Source of the DNA: Pseudomonas sp. H3(2019) | Lineage (GTDB): Bacteria; Pseudomonadota; Gammaproteobacteria; Pseudomonadales; Pseudomonadaceae | Assembly: GCF_007713465.1 (NCBI RefSeq) | Contig: NZ_VMSG01000003.1 | Span: forward strand, 124,001-188,000 | Reading direction: 5' to 3' | DNA: 64,000 bases | Part shown: one piece after another, positions 36,377-46,145 of the stretch | Position numbering within the stretch: the first letter of the stretch is position 1 | Layout of the letters: every line of letters starts with the position of its first letter | Translations under genes and position numbers: made by a program | Notes under the pieces: generated by a model | Told to the model about the DNA's origin: nothing | Database searches by the model: none | Seen by the model: the letters and a program-made list of their open reading frames with translations, nothing else

Positions 36377-37681
36377 CTATAAAGGCGTCGTGGAAGAGCC
36401 CGCCGCAGCGTAGTTCTGGTAACTCTTCATCTGCTTGGCTATCTGCGAAATCTTGCTTGCGTAGTTCGGGTCGGTTGCATACCCGGCCTTTTGCAACTCG
36501 CGTACAAACTGTTCCGGGTTATCGGCCGACTTCACAACATCTTGATAGCGATTGTTGCTTTGCAACAAAGTTACCAGGTCATGGAAGCTGTCCTTGTAAG
36601 AGCCGTAGGAACGGAACTCGGCCGTCTCCTTGACCATCTCGCCATTCCTGAATTCGCTGGTGATCGCCCGCGCCGAATCGCCTTTCCAACTGCTGCCGGC
36701 CTTGATGCCGAACAGGTTGTGACTGCTGCTGCCATCCTGGGCACGCATGACCGATTTACCCCAACCGGTTTCCAGGGCCGCCTGGGCCACCAGATAACGC
36801 GGATCGACACCAATGCGGTCGGCGGCTTCCTTGGCCATCGGCATCATCGTATTGACGAATTCGTCGGCAGAGCTGAAGGCTTTCTTCGCCGGTGCCAACG
36901 GAATTTGAGCCATGGCACGACCATAAATCTGCATCCGCCCGCTCGATGCGGAATCCGTTTGCGAGGCCAGCCAATCGCCATTGAACAGCGGATCGGAGCC
37001 GGTCTTCGCGCCCTGAGGCAATTGAGTTTTGTTGAGTGCCGTCGAGGTGGTCGCAGCGGTCGTCGATGCCGACGGCACCAGACCAGCGAGCAAGCGGTCC
37101 GCGAGTTTCGGCGGCAGCGCCAGACGACGCTGATTGAGCATCGCCACGTCATTGCGGTGTCCATCGAGCGATTGTTGCGGCGGGTTGACCGCGCGCGACG
37201 CCCACAACGGCCGCTGACCATTGAGCCGCGACAACGGCCCATTGGTGCCCACCGTACCGGCAGCCACCGGCGTTGATACTGCCGCTTTCGCCGCTTCCTG
37301 TTTGGCCGCAGACATCGCCGCCGCCTCGCCCGGCGCCAGCGGTTTATTCTTCGACATCTGGCGCATCAGCACGTCGGCCAGACCAATACCACGACCCTGA
37401 CGGGACATGGAAACCGCCAACTGCTGGTCGTACATTTCCTGGTACTGCTTGGCCGCAGGCGTGTTGAGCGGATTGTCCTTGCCCAGCGTCTCGGTGGCCG
37501 AGCGCATGGACTTGAGCATCTCGCTGAGGAACAGCGATTCAAACTCCTGCGCCACTTTGCGCATGTTCGCATCGCTGTTCTTGTCACCGACCTTGAGCTG
37601 GTTAAGCCGGTTCAGGTCCGAGTACGAACCCGAATCGCCGCTGCTGACCAACCCGCTCTTGTGAAGATCCATGTTCGCCAT
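36377..37681 (-). CDS. flgJ: Flagellar rod assembly protein / peptidoglycan hydrolase FlgJ
   Basis: FlgJ (434 aa) caps the growing rod and cuts peptidoglycan for its passage. The N-terminal rod-capping domain is at about 30-110 (VAQEFESLFLSEMLKSMRSATE). The C-terminal glucosaminidase-type domain is at about 270-425, with YLVAQAALETGWGKSVM carrying the catalytic Glu and HNLFGIKAGSSWKGD. The linker of about 150 residues is Ala/Pro-rich. The dual-domain form is typical of beta- and gammaproteobacteria. The start lies one base after the flgI stop. Confidence 0.95.
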   Translation of the reverse strand: MANMDLHKSGLVSSGDSGSYSDLNRLNQLKVGDKNSDANMRKVAQEFESLFLSEMLKSMRSATETLGKDNPLNTPAAKQYQEMYDQQLAVSMSRQGRGIGLADVLMRQMSKNKPLAPGEAAAMSAAKQEAAKAAVSTPVAAGTVGTNGPLSRLNGQRPLWASRAVNPPQQSLDGHRNDVAMLNQRRLALPPKLADRLLAGLVPSASTTAATTSTALNKTQLPQGAKTGSDPLFNGDWLASQTDSASSGRMQIYGRAMAQIPLAPAKKAFSSADEFVNTMMPMAKEAADRIGVDPRYLVAQAALETGWGKSVMRAQDGSSSHNLFGIKAGSSWKGDSARAITSEFRNGEMVKETAEFRSYGSYKDSFHDLVTLLQSNNRYQDVVKSADNPEQFVRELQKAGYATDPNYASKISQIAKQMKSYQNYAAAGSSTTPL

Positions 37682-37682
37682 G

Positions 37683-38804
37683 TCAAATCACGATCAAATC
37701 GGCTTGCAGGGCGCCAGCCTGTTTCAACGCTTCAAGGATCGCCATCAAGTCACCCGGCGCTGCGCCGACCTGATTCACCGCACGGACAATTTCGTCCAGC
37801 GTGGTGCCAGGGCCAAACTTGAACATCGGCTTGGCTTCTTGTTGAGCATTGACCCGAGAACGCGGCACGACGGCCGTCTGACCGTTGGACAAAGGTCCTG
37901 GCTGGCTGACGATCGGGTCTTCGGTGATGGTCACGGTCAGGCTGCCGTGAGTCACGGCGGCCGGTGAAACCTTGACGTTCTGGCCGATCACGATGGTGCC
38001 GGTCCGCGAGTTGATGATGACCTTGGCCACCGCCTGACCCGGATCGACTTCGAGGTTTTCCAGGATCGACAGGTAGTCGACGCGCTGGCTCGGATCGAGC
38101 GGCGCAGTGACGCGGATCGAACCGCCATCAATCGCCTGTGCAACACCAGGGCCAAGCATGTTGTTGATCTTGTCGACGACGCGCTTGGCGGTGGTGAAGT
38201 CGGAGCGATTGAGGTTCAGGGTCAGGCTGTTGCCCTGATTGAAACCGCTCGGCACCGAACGCTCGACCGAAGCACCACCCGGGATGCGACCGGCCGACGG
38301 AACGTTGACGGTGATCTTCGAACCGTCGCGACCTTCAGCATCAAAACCACCGACCACCAGGTTGCCCTGGGCGATCGCATAGACGTTACCGTCGATACCC
38401 TTGAGCGGTGTCAGCAGCAAGGTGCCGCCACGCAGGCTCTTGGAGTTACCGATCGAGGACACGGTGATGTCGACCTGCTGACCCGGCTTGGCGAACGCCG
38501 GCAAATCGGCACTGACCGACACCGCCGCGACGTTCTTCAACTGCACGTTACCAGAGCCGGCCGGCACCTTGATGCCGAACTGCGAGAGCATGTTGTTGAA
38601 GGTCTGCAGGGTGAACGGGGTTTGCGTGGTCTGGTCACCCGTGCCGTTAAGCCCGACGACCAGGCCGTAGCCGATCAATTGGTTGGAACGCACGCCCGAA
38701 ATACTGGCGATGTCCTTCAACCGCTCAGCCTGAACGCCGAGGGAAGTGGACAGCAACAACACGGCCGCCATCAGGTGCTTGAAATTAAACATGAGTCGTT
38801 TCAT
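37683..38804 (-). CDS. flgI: Flagellar P-ring protein FlgI
   Basis: FlgI (373 aa from this ATG) forms the P ring in the peptidoglycan layer. A Sec signal peptide covers residues 1 to about 26, ending SLGVQA before [17 protein letters not shown]. Conserved [15 protein letters not shown] and C-terminal [30 protein letters not shown] are seen. A GTG directly before this ATG is also in frame and touches the flgH stop. Confidence 0.95.
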   Translation of the reverse strand: MKRLMFNFKHLMAAVLLLSTSLGVQAERLKDIASISGVRSNQLIGYGLVVGLNGTGDQTTQTPFTLQTFNNMLSQFGIKVPAGSGNVQLKNVAAVSVSADLPAFAKPGQQVDITVSSIGNSKSLRGGTLLLTPLKGIDGNVYAIAQGNLVVGGFDAEGRDGSKITVNVPSAGRIPGGASVERSVPSGFNQGNSLTLNLNRSDFTTAKRVVDKINNMLGPGVAQAIDGGSIRVTAPLDPSQRVDYLSILENLEVDPGQAVAKVIINSRTGTIVIGQNVKVSPAAVTHGSLTVTITEDPIVSQPGPLSNGQTAVVPRSRVNAQQEAKPMFKFGPGTTLDEIVRAVNQVGAAPGDLMAILEALKQAGALQADLIVI

Positions 38805-38807
38805 CAC

Positions 38808-39488
38808 CTAGAAAGGGAACAACGGGCTTAAGAAGAAACGGTCGAACCAGCCTGGCTGACTCGCGTCGGCAAACGAACCGGTGCCCGAGTAGGTGATCCG
38901 TGCATCAGCGATACGCGTCGACGGCACCGTGTTATCGGTAGCGATATCGTCCGCCCGGACCAGACCGGCAATGCGCACCAGTTCATCACCGGTGTTGAGG
39001 GTCATCCACTTCTCGCCACGCACGGCAATGATGCCGTTGGGCAGCACGTCGGCAACGGTGACGGTGATCGAACCGACCAGGCTGTTGCCCTGCCCTGCCT
39101 TGCTGTCACCCTTGGTTGCGCGGTCACCGCTGTAATTGGCACCCAGACTCAGAGGACTGTTGGTGGCCGGGGTGCCACCGAACAACGAGGTCAGACCGAG
39201 TCCGGTCTTGCTGGTTTTGTCCACCTGGGAGTTGGCGTTTTTACTGGCCTGGGTCTTCTCGTTCAGGGTGATGGTAATGATGTCACCGACCCGGAATGCC
39301 TTGCGGTCGCCGTACAGGTTCTGCTCGAAACCGGCCTGATAGATCGAGCCGTTGTTCGCCGCTGCCGGCAGCGGTGTACGAGGCAACACGGGCGCGTAGT
39401 ACGGGTCATTGGGCTTCGGCGTCGGGCCGACACAGCCGGCGAGCACGACGATCCCACTCAGTGCGAGAACAGATACAAAGCGATTCAT
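38808..39488 (-). CDS. flgH: Flagellar L-ring lipoprotein FlgH
   Basis: FlgH (226 aa) forms the L ring in the outer membrane. Lipoprotein signal with lipobox LAGC at residues 16-19. Conserved [30 protein letters not shown] and C-terminal [23 protein letters not shown]. Directly abuts flgI; 51 bases separate it from flgG. Confidence 0.96.
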   Translation of the reverse strand: MNRFVSVLALSGIVVLAGCVGPTPKPNDPYYAPVLPRTPLPAAANNGSIYQAGFEQNLYGDRKAFRVGDIITITLNEKTQASKNANSQVDKTSKTGLGLTSLFGGTPATNSPLSLGANYSGDRATKGDSKAGQGNSLVGSITVTVADVLPNGIIAVRGEKWMTLNTGDELVRIAGLVRADDIATDNTVPSTRIADARITYSGTGSFADASQPGWFDRFFLSPLFPF

Positions 39489-39539
39489 GACCCTACCTCA
39501 CGGTGTTGCAGGCGGCTGCATGCCGCCTCATAGACTTGA

Positions 39540-40325
39540 TTACAGATTCTGCGTTACGAACGAGAGCATCTGGTCAGCGGTGGAAATCACCTTGGAGTTC
39601 ATCTCGTAAGCGCGCTGAGTGGTGATCATGTTGACCATCTCTTCAACGGTGCTGACGTTGGAGGTTTCCAGGGTGTTCTGCAGCGTGGTACCAAAACCAT
39701 TCAGGCCCGGCGTACCGATTTGCGGCGCACCACTGGCGGCGGTTTCCTGGAACAGGTTGTTACCCATGGCCTGCAAACCAGCCGGGTTGATGAAGTCGGC
39801 GGTTTGCAGGTTGCCGATCACCTGCGCAGCAGCGGCGCCTGGAATGGTGATCGACACGGTGCCGTCACGACCGACCGTGAAGGTCTGTGCGTTGTTCGGA
39901 ATGACGATGGCCGGCTCAAGGGCAAAGCCGCTGGCGTTGACGATCTGGCCATTGGAGTCCAGGTGGAACGTACCGTCACGGGTATAGGCGGTCGTGCCGT
40001 CCGGTTGCAGTATCTGGAAGAAACCGCGACCGTCGACCGCCATGTCCAGCGGCTGGTCGGTGGTTTGCAGGCTACCGGCGGTGAAGTTTTTCTGAGTGCC
40101 GACAATGCGCACACCGGTACCCAATTGCAGACCCGACGGCAGTGCGCTGTCCTGGGTCGACTGGGCGCCTGGCTGACGCTTGATCTGGTACAACAAGTCC
40201 TGGAACTCGGCACGGTCACGCTTGAAACCCGTGGTCGATACGTTTGCCAGGTTGTTGGAAATAGTCGTCAGGTTGGTGTCCTGGGCGGACAGACCTGTTT
40301 TGGCAACCCATAGAGCCGGAAGCAT
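39540..40325 (-). CDS. flgG: Flagellar distal rod protein FlgG
   Basis: FlgG (261 aa), the distal rod subunit. N-terminus MLPALWVAKTGLSAQDTNLTTISNNLANVSTTGFKRDRAEFQDLLYQ and C-terminus SNVSTVEEMVNMITTQRAYEMNSKVISTADQML are canonical, including the FlgG-specific insert after residue 40. The length of about 260 aa is exactly that of the family. Follows flgF by 45 bases. Confidence 0.97.
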   Translation of the reverse strand: MLPALWVAKTGLSAQDTNLTTISNNLANVSTTGFKRDRAEFQDLLYQIKRQPGAQSTQDSALPSGLQLGTGVRIVGTQKNFTAGSLQTTDQPLDMAVDGRGFFQILQPDGTTAYTRDGTFHLDSNGQIVNASGFALEPAIVIPNNAQTFTVGRDGTVSITIPGAAAAQVIGNLQTADFINPAGLQAMGNNLFQETAASGAPQIGTPGLNGFGTTLQNTLETSNVSTVEEMVNMITTQRAYEMNSKVISTADQMLSFVTQNL

Positions 40326-40370
40326 TCAATTCTCCTCGTGCGCCTGTTTTACGGCGCGACGTTCTGATAA

Positions 40371-41111
40371 TTAGCTGATCTGCAAGACCCGAGCCATGGC
40401 CTGGTCGTCGTCTTTGGCGGTGTTCATCATCTTGATGTGCAGTTCGAATTGCTTGGACAAGGCCAGCACCGAGGTCATCTCTTCAACGGCGTTGACGTTG
40501 CTCGATTCAAGGAAGCCCGACACCAGTTGCACGTTGGCATCGACCGGTGCCGGCTTGCCGTCTGCGGTCTGGATCGAACCGTCCAGACCTTTGGTCATGT
40601 TCTTGATGTCCGGGTTGACCAGCTTGATGCGGTCGATTTCTGCGATGACGCGCGGACCTTCACCCATTGACCGAATGCTGATGGTGCCGTCCTGACCGAC
40701 TTCGATTTTCTGCTCGGGCGGCACGGCAATCGGGCCACCGTTGCCCATGACCGGCATGCCGTTGCCGGCGCGCAGCACGCCCAAGGCGTCGACATTCAGG
40801 CTGCCGGTGCGCACATAGCTTTCACCACCGTTCGGATTCTGTACGGCAATCCAGCCATTACCCTGGACCGCCACATCGAGATCGCGACCGGTTTCAATCA
40901 TCGCGCCAGGCGAGAAGTCGGTAGCCGGACGTTCGGACAGGGCAAACGCTCGCGCCGGAAAGCTGTCGCCAAACACCGGCATCGACCGCGCCTGCTCCAG
41001 GTCTTTCTGAAAACCGTTGGTGGAGATGTTCGCCAGGTTGTTGGCATGAGCCTTTTGCGCCAGTGCGTTCTGGCTGGCGCCGGTCATTGCCACATAAAGG
41101 TACTTGTCCAC
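40371..41111 (-). CDS. flgF: Flagellar proximal rod protein FlgF
   Basis: FlgF (246 aa) with GTG start, preceded by AGAGGA six bases upstream; it begins (V/M)DKYLYVAMTGASQNALAQKAHANNLANISTNGF. A longer in-frame start exists 19 codons upstream but adds non-family sequence. The C-terminus has SNVNAVEEMTSVLALSKQFELHIKMM. First gene of the flgFGHIJKL run, with a sigma-54-like promoter about 57-72 bases upstream. Confidence 0.95.
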   Translation of the reverse strand: MDKYLYVAMTGASQNALAQKAHANNLANISTNGFQKDLEQARSMPVFGDSFPARAFALSERPATDFSPGAMIETGRDLDVAVQGNGWIAVQNPNGGESYVRTGSLNVDALGVLRAGNGMPVMGNGGPIAVPPEQKIEVGQDGTISIRSMGEGPRVIAEIDRIKLVNPDIKNMTKGLDGSIQTADGKPAPVDANVQLVSGFLESSNVNAVEEMTSVLALSKQFELHIKMMNTAKDDDQAMARVLQIS

Positions 41112-41167
41112 AGTCTTTCCTCTGCATGTCGGACGTTTGCCGCCCACCGCTGTACTGCTGAGCCTCA

Positions 41168-41183
41168 AGCAATTTGCAGACCA
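41168..41183 (-). promoter_or_regulatory. Probable sigma-54 promoter of flgFGHIJKL
   Basis: Minus strand TGGTCTGCAAATTGCT: TGG and TTGCT present, GG and GC 10 bases apart. The -24 box is less perfect than those of fliE and fleS (TGGTCT versus TGGCAC). Located 57 bases before the flgF GTG; FleR/RpoN control of this operon is known in P. aeruginosa. Confidence 0.65.
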
Positions 41184-41263
41184 ACTTCCACGCAGAGGTT
41201 CGAAGCCCTCTAAACAAAGGACTTGAGTGGAATTGGAGGGGAATGGGCGATTGTGTCAAAGAC

Positions 41264-41296
41264 GAAAAACCGGCGCGGTTATGCCGCTTCGCGGCA
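41264..41296 (-). terminator. Terminator after phhR
   Basis: Two hairpins in series on the minus strand: TGCCGC/GCGGCA (41282-41296), then AACCG-CGC-CGGTT (41268-41280) running into five Ts. They lie 17 bases past the phhR stop. Confidence 0.7.
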
Positions 41297-41312
41297 ACAG
41301 ATCAAAAGATCT

Positions 41313-42872
41313 TCAGCTGTTGTCTTTTCCAACCTCGTATTCACGCAACTTGTTGGCAATGGTGGTGTGGGACACGCCAAGGCGCTTGCCCAGCAGGCGA
41401 CTGCTCGGGTACTCGGAATACAGCCGCTCCAGCACCGCCTTTTCGAAACGCCCGACAATCTCGTCCAGCCCGCCTTCCAGCGAGAAATCCCCCAGAGGCT
41501 GGCGCACGCCGTAATCCGGCAGGCGAATATGCTCTGCCTTGACCGTGCCGCCGTCACACAACGACACCGCCTGGAACAACACGTTTTCCAACTGCCGGAC
41601 GTTGCCCGGCCAGTGGTAATGACTGAGCCGGTCCATCGCCGCCGGTGCCAGTTTCGGCAATGGGCAACCGATCTGCCGACTGGCCTGATCGAGGAAGTGC
41701 TCGACCAACGGCGTCAGACCGTCGAGGCATTCACGCAGCGGCGGGATGTGCAGTGAAAGCACATTCAAGCGATGGTAAAGATCCTGACGGAATTCGCCGC
41801 TGGCACACAGCTCAGACAAATCGACCTGAGTGGCGCAGATCACTCGCACATCCAGGTAAACCTCTTCATCGCTGCCGACCCGGCGGAAGCAACCGTCCTG
41901 CAAAAACCGCAGCAGTTTCACCTGCAAGCGCGGGCTCATTTCCCCGACGCCGTCGAGAAACAGCGTGCCGCCCGCCGTCAGTTCCAGCAGCCCGAGCTTG
42001 CCTTCGGCCCGCGCCCCTTCGAACGCGCCCGGGCCATAACCGAACAGCTCGGTCTCCGCCATCGACTCCGGCAGCCCAGCGCAATTAAGCGCCATCAATG
42101 GCGACTGTCCGCGCGGGCTGGCCAGGTGGCAGGCACGCGCCAACAGTTCTTTACCGGTGCCGGTCTCGCCCTCGATCAGCAGCGGCGCATCCAGTGGCGC
42201 CATGCGTCGCGCTTCACGAACCACCGCAGCCATGACCTTGGAGCTCTGGAAGATGCTGTCGAAACCGCGCAACTCCTGCTTGCGCACGTTATAGATGCGT
42301 TCCCCGACCCGATCCGCCCGGTGCAGCGTCAGCACCGCACCGGCCATGGCCTCGCTGTCATCATGCTCCGATTGCAACGGCGCGATATCGGCCAGGAACA
42401 CGTCGCCCTTGACCTTGACCCGCAAGCCATTGATCCGCGATTTATTGGCGCGCACCAGCTCCGGCAGATCGAAGTCCTCGGCATACCGCGACAAGGGAAT
42501 ACCCGGCACCTCGTCCACCCGCACCCCGAGCAATTGCGCGGCGGCGCGGTTGGCCGCAACGATCGAGCCGCCCATGTCGATCGACAGCACCGGAAACTCC
42601 AGCGCGCCGAGCAAGGCATTCAGCTCCATGTGCCGACGCTCGCTGGGCATCAGCCCTACACGCTTGACGCCGAACACACCGGTGATTGCCTCAAACTTCG
42701 GACGCAATGCCTGGAACTGAAGGTTGATCAGGTTCGGGCAATGCAGGTAGATCGCGTTGCCATGCTCGCCGCCGACCTCACCGCGAGCGACGTTGATCCC
42801 GTACTCCACCAGCAGGTTGAGGATGTCGCGCAGGATACCGATGCGGTTCTGGCAGTGGACTTTGATACGCAT
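41313..42872 (-). CDS. phhR: TyrR-family regulator of aromatic amino acid catabolism, PhhR
   Basis: PhhR (519 aa from MRIKVHCQNRIGILRDIL) activates the phenylalanine hydroxylase operon in response to Phe/Tyr. Domains: N-terminal ACT domain (1-75), PAS domain (about 80-190), AAA+ domain with Walker A EGETGTGKE and Walker B-like LDGVGEM, and C-terminal TyrR-type HTH (SSRLLGKRLGVSHTTIANKLREY). The GAFTGA sigma-54 loop is degenerate: the position reads GAFEGA, in line with TyrR/PhhR proteins acting on sigma-70 promoters. Divergent from phhA across 282 bases. Confidence 0.94.
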   Translation of the reverse strand: MRIKVHCQNRIGILRDILNLLVEYGINVARGEVGGEHGNAIYLHCPNLINLQFQALRPKFEAITGVFGVKRVGLMPSERRHMELNALLGALEFPVLSIDMGGSIVAANRAAAQLLGVRVDEVPGIPLSRYAEDFDLPELVRANKSRINGLRVKVKGDVFLADIAPLQSEHDDSEAMAGAVLTLHRADRVGERIYNVRKQELRGFDSIFQSSKVMAAVVREARRMAPLDAPLLIEGETGTGKELLARACHLASPRGQSPLMALNCAGLPESMAETELFGYGPGAFEGARAEGKLGLLELTAGGTLFLDGVGEMSPRLQVKLLRFLQDGCFRRVGSDEEVYLDVRVICATQVDLSELCASGEFRQDLYHRLNVLSLHIPPLRECLDGLTPLVEHFLDQASRQIGCPLPKLAPAAMDRLSHYHWPGNVRQLENVLFQAVSLCDGGTVKAEHIRLPDYGVRQPLGDFSLEGGLDEIVGRFEKAVLERLYSEYPSSRLLGKRLGVSHTTIANKLREYEVGKDNS

Positions 42873-43012
42873 ATAAAGGCCCGAACGGTGGTAAATGGGG
42901 CGCATGGCGAGGATTTTTCTGCCGAGGCGCGAAGTTTGTCGTCAAGATTATGTGACAGCTCAAGGCCTTTTCAAACCCGGGAATCTCAATACCTACGCCA
43001 CAGCCGCTCATC

Positions 43013-43030
43013 CGTAACGAATACTTTACG
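43013..43030. promoter_or_regulatory. PhhR/TyrR-type operator between phhR and phhA
   Basis: CGTAAC-GAATAC-TTTACG: near-palindromic 6-6-6 arrangement close to the TyrR/PhhR box TGTAAA-N6-TTTACA (arms match each other in 5 of 6 positions). It lies about 125 bases before phhA and 140 bases before phhR, so could serve both. Confidence 0.65.
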
Positions 43031-43154
43031 AAAAACAGGGAATTCTCCTACGCGCAACGCTCAAACACTGCTGCAAGGTCGCACACTTCGGGTTATTTCT
43101 AGGTCCATAGGCAACACGACATAACAAGAATGTATCCCTTTGCAGGAGAGCAGC

Positions 43155-43946
43155 ATGAAGCAGACGCAATACGTGGCCCGCGAGCCCGATGCGCAAGGTT
43201 TTATTCACTACACCGCTGAAGAACACGCAGTGTGGAATACGCTGATCACTCGCCAGCTGAAAGTGCTCGAGGGGCGTGCATGCCAGGAATACATGGACGG
43301 CATCGAAAAACTCGGCCTGCCCCATGACCGCATTCCGCAACTCGACGAAATCAACAAAGTCCTCGGCGAGACCACCGGTTGGCAAGTCGCCCGGGTGCCG
43401 GCGCTGATTCCGTTCCAGACCTTCTTTGAATTGCTGGCCAACAAGCAGTTTCCGGTCGCGACCTTTATTCGTACTCGCGAAGAACTGGACTACCTGCAAG
43501 AGCCGGACATTTTCCACGAGATCTTTGGGCACTGTCCGCTGCTGACCAACCCCTGGTTCGCCGAATTCACCCACACCTACGGCAAACTCGGCCTACAGGC
43601 TTCCAAAGAAGAACGGGTCTACCTGGCGCGCCTGTACTGGATGACCATCGAGTTTGGCCTGGTCGACACCCCGGAAGGTCAACGCATCTACGGCGGCGGC
43701 ATCCTCTCCTCGCCGAAAGAAACCGTGTACAGCCTGTCCGGCGAACCGGAGCATCAAGCCTTTGACCCGCTGGAAGCGATGCGCACGCCGTATCGCATCG
43801 ACATCCTGCAACCGCTGTACTTTGTCCTGCCCAACCTCAAGCGCCTGTTCGATCTGGCCCACGAGGACATCATGGGCATGGTCCAGCAAGGCATGCAGCT
43901 GGGCCTGCACGCACCCAAGTTCCCGCCTAAACCCAAGGCGGCCTGA
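43155..43946 (+). CDS. phhA: Phenylalanine 4-monooxygenase PhhA
   Basis: PhhA (263 aa) hydroxylates phenylalanine to tyrosine using tetrahydrobiopterin. Iron ligands His121 and His126 (FHEIFGHCPLLTNP) and Glu166 (YWMTIEFGLV) are all present. The start MKQTQYVAREPD has GGAG six bases upstream; a TTG five codons earlier is also in frame. First gene of phhABC. Confidence 0.97.
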   Translation: MKQTQYVAREPDAQGFIHYTAEEHAVWNTLITRQLKVLEGRACQEYMDGIEKLGLPHDRIPQLDEINKVLGETTGWQVARVPALIPFQTFFELLANKQFPVATFIRTREELDYLQEPDIFHEIFGHCPLLTNPWFAEFTHTYGKLGLQASKEERVYLARLYWMTIEFGLVDTPEGQRIYGGGILSSPKETVYSLSGEPEHQAFDPLEAMRTPYRIDILQPLYFVLPNLKRLFDLAHEDIMGMVQQGMQLGLHAPKFPPKPKAA

Positions 43947-44015
43947 GAACGCCGCAGTCGCGGCGCCCCTCGAAAAATAGTAACGTCTAACAAGAACCGA
44001 ATTCAGGAATACACC

Positions 44016-44372
44016 ATGAACGCTCTGAACCAAGCCCATTGCGAAGCCTGCCGTGCCGATGCCCCACAAGTCAGCGACGAAGAACTGCCGGTACTGATCA
44101 AGCAGATCCCTGACTGGAACATCGAAGTTCGCGACGGCGTGATGCAGCTGGAAAAAGTCTTCCTGTTCAAGAATTTCAAATTCGCCCTGGCCTTCACCAA
44201 CGCCGTGGGTGAAATCTCCGAGGCCGAAGGTCACCACCCAGGCCTGCTCACCGAGTGGGGCAAAGTCACCGTGACCTGGTGGAGCCACTCGATCAAAGGC
44301 CTGCACCGCAACGACTTCATCATGGCTGCGCGCACTGACGAAGTGGCCAAAGACGCCGAGGGCCGTAAATAA
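44016..44372 (+). CDS. phhB: 4a-hydroxytetrahydrobiopterin dehydratase PhhB
   Basis: PhhB (118 aa) recycles the pterin cofactor released by PhhA (pterin-4a-carbinolamine dehydratase). Family motif [24 protein letters not shown] with the catalytic His pair, and [19 protein letters not shown]. Starts 69 bases after phhA; its stop shares one base with the phhC start (TAATG). Confidence 0.97.
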   Translation: MNALNQAHCEACRADAPQVSDEELPVLIKQIPDWNIEVRDGVMQLEKVFLFKNFKFALAFTNAVGEISEAEGHHPGLLTEWGKVTVTWWSHSIKGLHRNDFIMAARTDEVAKDAEGRK

Positions 44373-45565
44373 TGCATTTCGACGCCATCGGCCGAGTACC
44401 CGGCGACCCGATTCTCGGCCTGATGGAGGCCTATGCGCAGGACAGCAATCCGCGCAAGTTCGACCTTGGCGTGGGCGTCTACAAGGATGCCCAGGGCCTG
44501 ACCCCGATTCCGCAGTCGGTGAAACTCGCCGAACTGCGCCTGGTGGATCGTCAGACCACCAAGACCTACATCGGCGGTCACGGTGACGCGGCATTCGGCA
44601 ACGTGATCAATGAGCTGGTGCTTGGCGCCGACTCCGCGCTGATCGCCGAACAGCGCGCCGGCGCCACCCAAACCCCGGGCGGCACCGGCGCCTTGCGCCT
44701 GAGCGCCGACTTCATCGCGCAATGCCTGCCGGGCCGCGGCATCTGGCTGAGCAACCCGACGTGGCCGATTCACGAAACCATCTACGCTACTGCCGGCCTC
44801 AAGGTCAGCCACTATCCGTACGTGGGCAGCGACAATCGCCTCGATGTCGAAGCGATGCTGACGACCCTGAACCTGATTCCCAAGGGCGATGTGGTGCTGC
44901 TGCACGCCTGCTGCCACAACCCGACCGGTTTTGACCTGTCCCACGATGACTGGCGCCGTGTGCTGGAGGTGGTTCGCAGCCGCGAACTGCTGCCACTGAT
45001 CGACTTCGCTTATCAGGGTTTTGGCGATGGTCTGGAGCAGGACGCCTGGGCCGTGCGGTTGTTTGCCGCTGAACTGCCTGAGCTGCTGATCACCAGTTCC
45101 TGCTCGAAAAACTTCGGCCTGTACCGCGACCGCACCGGCGCGTTGATCGTCTGCGCGAAGGATACCGAAAAGCTGGTGGATATCCGCAGCCAATTGGCCA
45201 ACATCGCCCGCAACCTGTGGTCGACACCACCGGATCACGGCGCCGCCGTGGTGGCAACCATCCTCGGCGACCCGGAGCTGAAACAGCTGTGGGCCGATGA
45301 AGTGGAAGCCATGCGTTTGCGCATCGCGCAGTTGCGCTCGGGCCTGGTGGAAGCGCTGGAGCCACACGGTTTGGGCGAACGCTTCGCGCATATCGGTGTG
45401 CAACGCGGGATGTTTTCCTACACCGGTTTGACGCCGGCTCAAGTGAAAAACCTGCGCGACCACCACAGCGTGTACATGGTCAGCTCCGGTCGCGCCAACG
45501 TCGCCGGGATTGATGCCACACGTCTGGATTTGCTGGCGCAAGCTATCGCTGACGTCTGCAAGTAA
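44372..45565 (+). CDS. phhC: Aromatic amino acid aminotransferase PhhC
   Basis: PhhC (397 aa), class I PLP aminotransferase that deaminates tyrosine/phenylalanine in the same operon. Aspartate/aromatic aminotransferase pattern: DLGVGVYKDAQGLTPIPQSV, HACCHNPTGFDLS, IDFAYQGFGDGLEQD, SSCSKNFGLYRDR with the PLP Lys around residue 247, and C-terminal SSGRANVAGID. Translationally coupled to phhB. Confidence 0.95.
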   Translation: MHFDAIGRVPGDPILGLMEAYAQDSNPRKFDLGVGVYKDAQGLTPIPQSVKLAELRLVDRQTTKTYIGGHGDAAFGNVINELVLGADSALIAEQRAGATQTPGGTGALRLSADFIAQCLPGRGIWLSNPTWPIHETIYATAGLKVSHYPYVGSDNRLDVEAMLTTLNLIPKGDVVLLHACCHNPTGFDLSHDDWRRVLEVVRSRELLPLIDFAYQGFGDGLEQDAWAVRLFAAELPELLITSSCSKNFGLYRDRTGALIVCAKDTEKLVDIRSQLANIARNLWSTPPDHGAAVVATILGDPELKQLWADEVEAMRLRIAQLRSGLVEALEPHGLGERFAHIGVQRGMFSYTGLTPAQVKNLRDHHSVYMVSSGRANVAGIDATRLDLLAQAIADVCK

Positions 45566-45575
45566 CCCTTCTCCT

Positions 45576-45606
45576 GATCGTTCCCACGCTCTGCGTGGGA
45601 ACGATC
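45576..45606. repeat. 31-bp palindromic repeat, copy 1
   Basis: GATCGTTCCCACG-CTCTG-CGTGGGAACGATC: a perfect 13-bp inverted repeat with a 5-base centre, ten bases after the phhC stop. Close copies occur at 51572, 53131 and 60652. It resembles the short palindromic REP-type repeats common in P. fluorescens genomes. Confidence 0.85.
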
Positions 45607-45756
45607 TGTCGTAGACCTGTCTAGACAATCCCATCCGTCGCAACAAAGGGAGATAAAAGTCTTTCTGTCATCTCCCCTGCTGTATCCTGCCCAGGCTTTT
45701 TAAAAGCGCGGATCTACACAGCGATTTAAAAACAGACCTTGCGAGGAGCAACCAAC

Positions 45757-45888
45757 ATGCACGAGATTCCTAATCTCCCCTTCCCAAGCCTGCACGAAAC
45801 TGCGCAGACAACCCCGCAACAAGCCGGCGCCCAACAGCCCGAGCCGAAAGAAGCCACTGGCAGCCGCAAGGCCGACAGCGAAGACTGA
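45757..45888 (+). CDS. Small hypothetical protein (43 aa)
   Basis: 43 codons from ATG with strong ribosome site GAGGAG eight bases upstream. The protein starts MHEIPNLPFPSLHETAQTTP and ends in a Pro/Gln/Glu/Lys-rich polar tail. No membrane segment, no Cys. The clear ribosome site and a second small gene 75 bases downstream argue that it is real. Function unknown to me. Confidence 0.65.
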   Translation: MHEIPNLPFPSLHETAQTTPQQAGAQQPEPKEATGSRKADSED

Positions 45889-45962
45889 AAAAGCACTACC
45901 CAGACCGTGTGGAAAGCGCTGACTCATGCGCTTTCCACACAGCCTGAACCAAGGACCCGCAC

Positions 45963-46145
45963 ATGACCGACACCTTCACCGAAAACCAGGCCAGCGTGCT
46001 GATCGGTACTGCCGAAAAGATGATCGATGTCTGGAATCGCCTGACACCCGAAAAACAAGCCCTGCTACTGGCCCGTTTCGGCAGCCAGGAAAACGCCCTC
46101 GCCGCACTGGTCACCACGCAATTGGTCGCACCTGCCAAATCCTGA
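45963..46145 (+). CDS. Small hypothetical helical protein (60 aa)
   Basis: 60 aa, begins [20 protein letters not shown] and ends LVAPAKS; predicted by eye as three helices with an Ala/Leu-rich C-terminal half. Ribosome site AAGGA before ATG. Lies after the 43-aa gene in the same direction. No recognised family; codon use matches its neighbours. Confidence 0.65.
   Translation: MTDTFTENQASVLIGTAEKMIDVWNRLTPEKQALLLARFGSQENALAALVTTQLVAPAKS

Noticed and set aside
41772..43124. 450-codon plus-strand frame opposite phhR
   Set aside because: Antisense of a well-conserved regulator gene; runs into the phhA upstream region with no ribosome site.
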